From positions 1-18,425 of the forward strand of contig JAKACF010000016.1 of NCBI GenBank assembly GCA_021821585.1: a stretch of 18,425 nt of DNA, in the 5' to 3' direction. This DNA comes from Actinomycetes bacterium. GTDB lineage: Bacteria; Actinomycetota; Acidimicrobiia; Acidimicrobiales; Bog-793. The number at the start of each line of letters is the position of its first letter. Positions within the stretch are counted from its first letter, which is position 1. This document shows positions 14,084 to 18,425 of this stretch, in pieces. The position numbers and the translations under genes were made by a program. Under the pieces are notes generated by a model that saw only the letters and a program-made list of their open reading frames with translations, did no database searches and was not told the DNA's origin.

Positions 14084-14398
14084 TCAGCCGGCGAGCAGCT
14101 CGCCGAGACCGGCCTCCTCGAGCGCGCGACGGATCGCCATCGGCGCGTTGATCACCGAGAAGGAGTGGCCACGGCGCTCGAGCCGGCGCTTGGCGTGCAG
14201 GAGGACGCTCATACCCGTCTCGTCGATCCATGACAGCCCGCCGAGATTCACCACCGCCGGGGAGTCGATCTCCGCGAAGGTGGCGGTGACGTAGGCCTCG
14301 GAAGCCTCGTCGAGCGAGCCCCGACAGGCGACAAGGCAGGCCGTGGCGAGCTCGGTGACGACGAGCCGCAGGGCGACCGGACCTACTTGGCGTTGCAT
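14084..14398 (-). CDS. STAS-domain anti-anti-sigma factor
   Basis: 104 aa. The SpoIIAA/RsbV-type core is visible: VVNLGGLSWIDETGMSVLLHAKRRL, where T of DETG occupies the place of the serine phosphorylated in SpoIIAA (DSSG). Thr is used in some homologues, so phosphocontrol remains plausible. The C-terminal INAPMAIRRALEEAGLGELL helix is typical. The natural partner is an RsbW-like kinase, and one is encoded tail to tail 5 nt away. Start chosen at the ATG at 14398 because AAAGGAG lies 10 nt upstream. An upstream in-frame GTG at 14488 would add a 30-residue segment that no STAS protein needs. Confidence 0.82.
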   Translation of the reverse strand: MQRQVGPVALRLVVTELATACLVACRGSLDEASEAYVTATFAEIDSPAVVNLGGLSWIDETGMSVLLHAKRRLERRGHSFSVINAPMAIRRALEEAGLGELLAG

Positions 14399-14413
14399 GA
14401 AGGAACCGCTCCT

Positions 14414-14433
14414 TTGACCCCGCCCGAGGTCAA
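14414..14433 (-). promoter_or_regulatory. Perfect inverted repeat TTGACC-N8-GGTCAA at the STAS ribosome-binding site
   Basis: TTGACC (14414-14419), 8-nt spacer, GGTCAA (14428-14433), a 20-bp perfect dyad. On the reverse strand its proximal arm runs directly into the AAAGGAG Shine-Dalgarno (14415-14409), sharing two bases. It could be a repressor operator or an mRNA stem limiting ribosome access. Confidence 0.5.
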
Positions 14434-14616
14434 CCGCCGGCTCGCCCGAGAACCAGGTGGTGAGGATGGTGTAGCAGAACTCGGTCACCGCGACAAGAGC
14501 GCCCGAGAGAACGGCCAGGCGCCCGGCTTTGCCCGCCCTCTGTCCCCGACAGGGCCGGTCGCGTACCCAATCCGGGGTCCCGTCGCGAATCCGGGTGCAC
14601 CGACCCCCGGCCGGCC

Positions 14617-14622
14617 TACGCT
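14617..14622 (+). promoter_or_regulatory. -10 element (leaderless) for the small ORF and PsiE-like gene
   Basis: TACGCT, then GGCAGT, then GTG at 14629. The TAnnnT hexamer and 6-nt spacing place the transcription start at the GTG. Confidence 0.5.
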
Positions 14623-14628
14623 GGCAGT

Positions 14629-14742
14629 GTGAGGCTGGCAGCCGGACGCGAGCGCCGCCACGACAACGGCATGGCCCGTCACGCCCTTGATCATGACTCG
14701 ACCGGACAGCCACTCCGCCGGTTCCGGCCGGGGAGGAGCTGA
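14629..14742 (+). CDS. Leaderless 37-residue small ORF upstream of a membrane protein
   Basis: GTG at 14629 opens 37 codons ending at the TGA 14740-14742, 4 nt before the GTG of the membrane protein. Peptide begins MRLAAGRERRHDNGMARH; it is Arg/His-rich and very basic, with no hydrophobic segment. It has no Shine-Dalgarno but an ideal leaderless -10. Its last codons overlay the GGAGGAG ribosome-binding site of the next gene, so its translation should affect access to that site. It could be a true small basic protein, a regulatory leader peptide, or merely a coupling ORF. Not recognised as a family. Confidence 0.4.
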   Translation: MRLAAGRERRHDNGMARHALDHDSTGQPLRRFRPGRS

Positions 14743-14746
14743 ACCC

Positions 14747-15301
14747 GTGGCGAGCGAGCAGGGGGAAGGCGGCGCGCCTCGAGCGGGGCTGCCGGCCGCG
14801 CTCACCGGACGCCTCGGGCAGTGGCTGCGCTACTCCTCAGGAGACCATCTCGATCTCTCCGTACGGATCGTCCAAGTGCTCGTCTGCGTCGCCCTCTTCG
14901 TGGTGGCGCTGGTCATCCTCGTCCGGACGCTCATCATCTTCCTCGGCGAGCCGAGCGGCTACCCCGAGTCGATCGTCGCCGCCCTCGACGGGCTCCTCGT
15001 CGTCGTCATCCTCGTGGACCTGCTCCACACTCTCGTCACGAGCATCCGGCGAGCGCTCATCCCCGTGCGCCCCTTCCTCGTGATCGGCGTCCTCGCAGGC
15101 GTCCGGGACATCCTCTCGGCCTCCGCCCGGATCACCTTGTCGGGGCCGGTGTCGAGCACCACGTTCACCCATGCGGCGATCGAGCTCGCCGTGTCGGTCG
15201 GTGCGGTGCTCGCGCTCGTCGGAGCGCTCGTCCTGCTGCGCTTCGCCGGGTCACATCCTGAGGAGGACGAAGACGACACACCGGTGTCCCCCCACCTCTG
15301 A
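14747..15301 (+). CDS. PsiE-like four-helix membrane protein
   Basis: 184 aa. Four hydrophobic segments at about 41-65, 76-97, 108-126 and 142-166. A cytosolic N-tail of about 40 residues and an acidic C-tail (PEEDEDD) flank them. VDLLHTLVTSIRRALIPVRPFLVIGVLAGVRDIL (90-123) matches the pattern of phosphate-starvation-inducible PsiE proteins (acidic residue in helix 2, Arg-Pro-Phe-Leu-x-Ile-Gly opening helix 3, VRxIL). Function of PsiE is not established. The start is GTG at 14747, decided by GGAGGAG (14732-14738) 8 nt upstream. Upstream TTG/ATG candidates at 14687 and 14693 lack such a site. Confidence 0.75.
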   Translation: MASEQGEGGAPRAGLPAALTGRLGQWLRYSSGDHLDLSVRIVQVLVCVALFVVALVILVRTLIIFLGEPSGYPESIVAALDGLLVVVILVDLLHTLVTSIRRALIPVRPFLVIGVLAGVRDILSASARITLSGPVSSTTFTHAAIELAVSVGAVLALVGALVLLRFAGSHPEEDEDDTPVSPHL

Positions 15302-15412
15302 GTCGCCGGCCGCGGCATCCTGGCGGCCGAGCCTGCGCGTCCGGCCGGGCTCGAGACGGTACCCGTGAGCCCTGACGAGCACCGCCGGGGCGACAGCATT
15401 GGGTCCGCCCGA

Positions 15413-15418
15413 GACGCT
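15413..15418 (+). promoter_or_regulatory. Probable -10 (leaderless) of the second GNAT gene
   Basis: GACGCT, then GTCGGG, then the ATG at 15425. It differs by one base from TACGCT at 14617 and has the same spacing. Confidence 0.35.
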
Positions 15419-15424
15419 GTCGGG

Positions 15425-15832
15425 ATGAAGCCACGCCCGGCCTCCTGTTCCGACGCGGACGAGATCGTCCGGCTGCTCGGCCAGCTCGGCTACGAGCTGA
15501 GCGCGCACGAGGTGCGAGAGCAGCTCGGAACCGATCCGGAGGTGCTCGTCGCCCCCGGGACAGGACAGCTGGTCGGTGTCCTCGCCTATCACACCCGCCG
15601 CCCTCTGCACCGATCCGGGCGAGTCACCTCGATCGATGCCTTCGTCGTCGACGAGCGCTACCGCTCGCGCGGCGTCGGCGCCATGCTCCTCGAGACGCTG
15701 GTGCAGGTGGCACGGGCCTCCGGTGCCGAGCTCGTCGATCTTCACAGCAACCGCTCACGGACCGACGCACGACGCTTCTACGAGCGCCATGGATTCGAGC
15801 TCACCAGCAATTACTTCGTCCGCCGCCTGTGA
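15425..15832 (+). CDS. GNAT-family N-acetyltransferase
   Basis: 135 aa. It opens like a standard GNAT: MKPRPASCSDADEIVRLLGQLGY. Motif A is VVDERYRSRGVGAMLLE (74-90), with the RGVGA acetyl-CoA loop, and motif B is RRFYERHGFE (116-125). Single domain, cytosolic, normal length for a small-molecule or protein N-acetyltransferase; substrate unknown. The open frame extends to a GTG at 15365, but those 20 extra residues are outside the fold and have no ribosome-binding site, so I take the ATG at 15425. The gene converges with the second nitroreductase, stops 51 nt apart. Confidence 0.85.
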   Translation: MKPRPASCSDADEIVRLLGQLGYELSAHEVREQLGTDPEVLVAPGTGQLVGVLAYHTRRPLHRSGRVTSIDAFVVDERYRSRGVGAMLLETLVQVARASGAELVDLHSNRSRTDARRFYERHGFELTSNYFVRRL

Positions 15833-15883
15833 GGACCGCCCTGCGGGCTCCCGCTGCACACCTCTCGGCGAGGCCGAACTGAG

Positions 15884-16399
15884 CTACCAGCGGCCCCAGT
15901 GCACGACCTCGTCGAAGGGACGGCGGTCCGGGTTGCGCACGGGCTCGATCCGGCGACCGGCCGGGTAGCCGAGAGCGACCAGGTAGACACACTCGTACCC
16001 CTCCGGCAGCCCGAGCACCTGACGAGCCGCCTCCTGGTCGCGTACTGCCGCGTGACCAGAGCCGATACCGAGGTCCGCCGCCGCCAGCATCATGTTGGCG
16101 GTCGCCTGGCCGAAGTCGTACAGCAGCCACTCGCGGTGCAGGTCGTCCTCCGGCTCGGTGGCGACGAGAGCGACGGTCGCCCTCGACGATGCGACATGCG
16201 AGGCGCCCTGCCACACCTTCGCCAGCTGTGTGAGCTGTGCCCGGTCCGTCACCACGACGAAGTGCCAGGGCTGCCAGTTCCTCGAGGATGGTGCGCGACG
16301 TCCGGCTTCGAGTACCCGTTCGAGGTCTGCTCGGGCGATGTCACGATCGGCGTACTCGCGGACGTTCCGGCGTGCCCTGATGGCATCCCAGGTCTCCAT
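15884..16399 (-). CDS. Nitroreductase-family flavoprotein (short form)
   Basis: 171 aa. FMN-binding family marks: METWDAIRARRNVREYADRDI (N-terminal Arg pair), APSSRNWQPWHFVVV (36-50), GQATANMMLAAADLGIGS (central helix over the flavin) and VALGYPAGRR near the end. It resembles compact actinobacterial nitroreductases. It has the short C-terminal tail RRPFDEVVHWGRW seen in enzymes of this size. Reaction: NAD(P)H-dependent two-electron reduction of an unknown acceptor. TAGAAC lies 7 nt before the ATG, a weak leaderless-type arrangement. Distinct from the longer paralogue at 3205-3867. Confidence 0.88.
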   Translation of the reverse strand: METWDAIRARRNVREYADRDIARADLERVLEAGRRAPSSRNWQPWHFVVVTDRAQLTQLAKVWQGASHVASSRATVALVATEPEDDLHREWLLYDFGQATANMMLAAADLGIGSGHAAVRDQEAARQVLGLPEGYECVYLVALGYPAGRRIEPVRNPDRRPFDEVVHWGRW

Positions 16400-16529
16400 G
16401 CCATCGGTTCTACCGGCGCGGTCACGCCCGCTTCGCCCAGACAGGGCGGTGCCGCCCGAGGACGGGACCTCAGAAGCAGAACGAGGGTGGCAGCACCAGG
16501 GGAGACGCGGCCATGGTGGGGAAGCCGGC

Positions 16530-16550
16530 GCCTCCGTGCGGACCGGAGGC
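16530..16550 (-). terminator. Hairpin downstream of the YbjQ-family gene
   Basis: GCCTCCG (16530-16536), 7-nt loop, CGGAGGC (16544-16550): perfect 7-bp stem 10 nt after the stop. No T-tract. Confidence 0.5.
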
Positions 16551-16560
16551 TGAGGGGCTC

Positions 16561-16884
16561 TCAGTCCCGCTTGCGGATCTTGATCGCGGTCCCGTAGGCG
16601 CAGATCTCCGTCCAGTTCTGTCCCATCTCCGAGGTGTCGAAGCGCATGGCGAGCACGGCGTCGGCACCCTTGGCCTCGGCCTCCGTCGCCATCCGGGAGA
16701 TGACCTCCTCGCGGCTTGCCGTCAGGTTCTTCGTCATGCCCTTGAGCTCTCCGCCGGCCATGGCCTTCAACCCGGCGCCGAGCTGTGAACCGATGTTGCG
16801 GCTCCGTACGGTCAGCCCGAACACCTCGCCGAGGACCTCGGTGACTTCGTACCCCGGGATGTCGTTCATCGTGGAGATCAGCAT
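16561..16884 (-). CDS. YbjQ/UPF0145 family protein
   Basis: 107 aa, the usual family length. Recognised from STMNDIPGYEVTEVLGEVFGLTVRSRN (4-30), the AMAGGELKGMTKNL segment and EAEAKGADAVLAMRFDTSE (68-86). The YbjQ (PF01906) fold is a small pentameric alpha/beta protein once labelled heavy-metal binding; its role is unknown. Start chosen at the ATG at 16884 because TACGGT lies 7 nt upstream and the family begins with M-x-x-(S/T)T; the open frame continues 11 codons further without support. Divergent from the helicase gene across 91 bp. Confidence 0.88.
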   Translation of the reverse strand: MLISTMNDIPGYEVTEVLGEVFGLTVRSRNIGSQLGAGLKAMAGGELKGMTKNLTASREEVISRMATEAEAKGADAVLAMRFDTSEMGQNWTEICAYGTAIKIRKRD

Positions 16885-16891
16885 GTGCGAG

Positions 16892-16897
16892 ACCGTA
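16892..16897 (-). promoter_or_regulatory. -10 element (leaderless) of the YbjQ-family gene
   Basis: On the reverse strand TACGGT, then CTCGCAC (7 nt), then the ATG at 16884. Fits TAnnnT. Confidence 0.45.
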
Positions 16898-16961
16898 GGC
16901 GAGGCCCGCCGGCCCACGGTGTCTTCACATCTGGCGGCAACCCACTCCTTGCGACCTGGGC

Positions 16962-16967
16962 TAGGCT
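16962..16967 (+). promoter_or_regulatory. -10 element of the UvrD-like helicase gene
   Basis: TAGGCT 8 nt before the ATG at 16976, giving a leader of zero to two bases. No Shine-Dalgarno between them. Confidence 0.4.
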
Positions 16968-16975
16968 ACGAACGC

Positions 16976-18425
16976 ATGTTCGCCACCTCGAGCGACTGGG
17001 ACGAAGGCTTGGACGACGCCCAGCTCGCCGCCGTGAGCCATGGCTCCACGCCGCTCCTCGTCGTCGCGGGAGCAGGCACGGGCAAGACGAGGGTGCTGAC
17101 AGCCAGGGTCGCCCGGCTCCTCGAGCGCGGCGTCGAGCCCGAGCGCATCCTGCTCCTCACCTTCACACGGCGGGCCGCGGACGACATGCTGTCCCGAGCC
17201 GCCGCGCTCGTCGGCCGACCGGACCTCGCTCGGCGCCTGCGGGGCGGAACCTTCCACCACGTCGCCTATCAGGTCATCCGGTCGCGTAGTCAACTCCTCG
17301 GACTCCGGCCGAGCTTCTCGGTCCTCGACCCGGCGGACGCGGCGGACACGATGGATCTCCTGCGGGACGAATTCGGGCTCGCGGGATCACACGAGCGCCT
17401 TCCCACACCGAGGACGCTCGTCGAGCTGTACAGCCGGTGTGTCAACACCGCTCGGAGCCTCTCCGAGGTGATCGCCCTCGACTTCCCGTGGTGCGAACCG
17501 CACGGTGAGAGGATCGGCGAGCTCTACCGCGGCTACGTCGTCCGCAAACGGGCCCGCGACCAACTCGACTACGACGACCTCCTGCTCTACTGGCGTGCGG
17601 CGCTGCGGGAAGAGGCGACCGGGGCGGAGCTCGCCGACACCTGGGACCACGTGCTGGTCGACGAGTACCAGGACGTGAACGCGCTCCAGGTCGAGATCGT
17701 GAGCGGGCTGTGCCCCGCCGGTCGTGGCCTCACCGCCGTTGGTGACGAGGCTCAGGCGATCTACGGCTTCCGGGGCGCCGATCCTGCACATCTCTCCGCG
17801 CTGGCTACCCGTTACCCGGACATGACCGTCGTCGGGCTCGAGCACAACTTCCGCTCGGTCCAACCGGTGCTCGACCTCGCCAATCGAGCTCGGCCGCAAG
17901 AGGGTGCCGGCCTCCCGAGGATCGAGCTGTACGCCGAACGCAGTGGCGGCGCCCGACCCGCCCTGTACCGCAGCTACGACGCCTCGTCGGAGGCACGCAC
18001 GGTCGTCGACCGCATCCTCGATCTGCACGAAGACGGGCTCCGACTGGCGGACCAGGCCGTCCTCGTCCGGGCGGCCCACCACAGCGACCTGATCGAGCTC
18101 GAGCTCACTGCGCGCCGCGTTCCGTACCGCAAGTACGGCGGCCTGCGCTTTGTCGATGCCGCCCACCTGAAGGACTTCGTCGCCGTCGGGCGGCTCCTCG
18201 ACAACCCGTCCGACGACGTGGCCTGGCTTCGGTTGCTGCGACTCCATGCAGGCGTCGGTCCGGCCCGCGCCCGACGGCTCCTCGACCTGCTCCCGCCGCG
18301 GAGCCCGGACGGCGTGGACGACTGGCCCGAGGTGGTCGCCGCCGCGCCCGCTGCGGCCAGGGTGGCGCTCAGCGCCACGTTGTCAGGACTGCTCGACGCG
18401 CGTGCTGTAACGAGTGCGCCCGAGC
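16976..18425 (+). CDS. UvrD/PcrA-type ATP-dependent DNA helicase (3' partial)
   Basis: At least 483 codons, open to the window end. Superfamily 1A 3'-5' helicase. Q-motif-like region LDDAQLAAV (12-20), Walker A AGAGTGKT (31-38), motif Ia LTFTRRAADDM (61-71), Walker B VLVDEYQD (226-233), motif III GDEAQAIYGFRGAD (256-269), motif IV HNFRS (290-294), and a 2A-domain segment PYRKYGGLRFVDAAHLKDF. Motif III has AQA where most UvrD proteins have DQS. The order fits UvrD/PcrA rather than AddA/RecB, although the C-terminal domains (2B, possible HRDC or nuclease) are outside the window. Likely DNA repair or replication-restart. Divergent from the YbjQ-family gene. Confidence 0.92.
   Translation, partial: MFATSSDWDEGLDDAQLAAVSHGSTPLLVVAGAGTGKTRVLTARVARLLERGVEPERILLLTFTRRAADDMLSRAAALVGRPDLARRLRGGTFHHVAYQVIRSRSQLLGLRPSFSVLDPADAADTMDLLRDEFGLAGSHERLPTPRTLVELYSRCVNTARSLSEVIALDFPWCEPHGERIGELYRGYVVRKRARDQLDYDDLLLYWRAALREEATGAELADTWDHVLVDEYQDVNALQVEIVSGLCPAGRGLTAVGDEAQAIYGFRGADPAHLSALATRYPDMTVVGLEHNFRSVQPVLDLANRARPQEGAGLPRIELYAERSGGARPALYRSYDASSEARTVVDRILDLHEDGLRLADQAVLVRAAHHSDLIELELTARRVPYRKYGGLRFVDAAHLKDFVAVGRLLDNPSDDVAWLRLLRLHAGVGPARARRLLDLLPPRSPDGVDDWPEVVAAAPAAARVALSATLSGLLDARAVTSAPE

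Noticed and set aside
14399..14713. 105-residue N-terminal extension of the STAS frame, including a hydrophobic stretch that looks like a membrane helix
   Set aside because: STAS antagonists need only about 100 residues. AAAGGAG supports the ATG at 14398, and GC bias at third positions collapses just upstream of it.
17387..18247. 286-residue reverse frame
   Set aside because: Antisense to the helicase, whose Walker A, Walker B and motifs III and IV are read unambiguously across the same bases.

Overview
The window is one GC-rich (about 70%), gene-dense bacterial chromosomal segment with strongly GC-biased third codon positions and many GTG or TTG starts. Gene content points to Actinomycetota. 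The tandem G-x-GYWLVTS-x-GNVYNFGDA-x-WYGS propeller blades on the arylsulfotransferase-like protein are a hallmark I associate with Acidimicrobiia. That class assignment is inference. I see no rRNA, tRNA, insertion sequence, phage gene or CRISPR array.

Layout from left to right. (1) A MatB-like acyl/malonyl-CoA synthetase, cut by the window start, and an HD-domain MIOX/PhnZ-like protein, both forward. They converge on a reverse-strand SDR across a hairpin-bearing gap. (2) A forward GNAT acetyltransferase, apparently translated from a leaderless eight-codon mini-ORF through an ATGA overlap, converges on a reverse nitroreductase. (3) A reverse cluster: a MarR regulator overlapping (GTGA) a large ClC-CBS-CBS-RCK_C anion protein, followed by a DUF2277 gene whose -10 box begins inside the ClC stop codon. 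(4) A reverse set: a hendecad-repeat alpha-helical protein with a duplicated 3' end lying behind it, then an aldo/keto reductase that follows a DUF2237 gene by 4 nt. (5) A 2.7-kb exported arylsulfotransferase-like protein carrying six C-terminal propeller blades. (6) A forward SAM methyltransferase. Then comes an RsbW-like ATPase fused to a four-cysteine methanogen-output/SufR-like domain, tail to tail with a reverse STAS anti-anti-sigma gene. (7) A leaderless small ORF directly ahead of a PsiE-like membrane protein, a second GNAT, a second nitroreductase, a YbjQ-family protein, and a UvrD-type helicase cut by the window end.

Most of this is accessory and housekeeping metabolism with no single pathway. 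Two things stand out. The first is the RsbW-like/cysteine-sensor protein facing a STAS protein, a plausible redox- or metal-gated partner-switching module. The second is a recurring start architecture: a TAnnnT-like hexamer 6-8 nt before the start codon, with no Shine-Dalgarno, at many genes. This indicates widespread leaderless transcription and exposes two small ORFs coupled to downstream genes.
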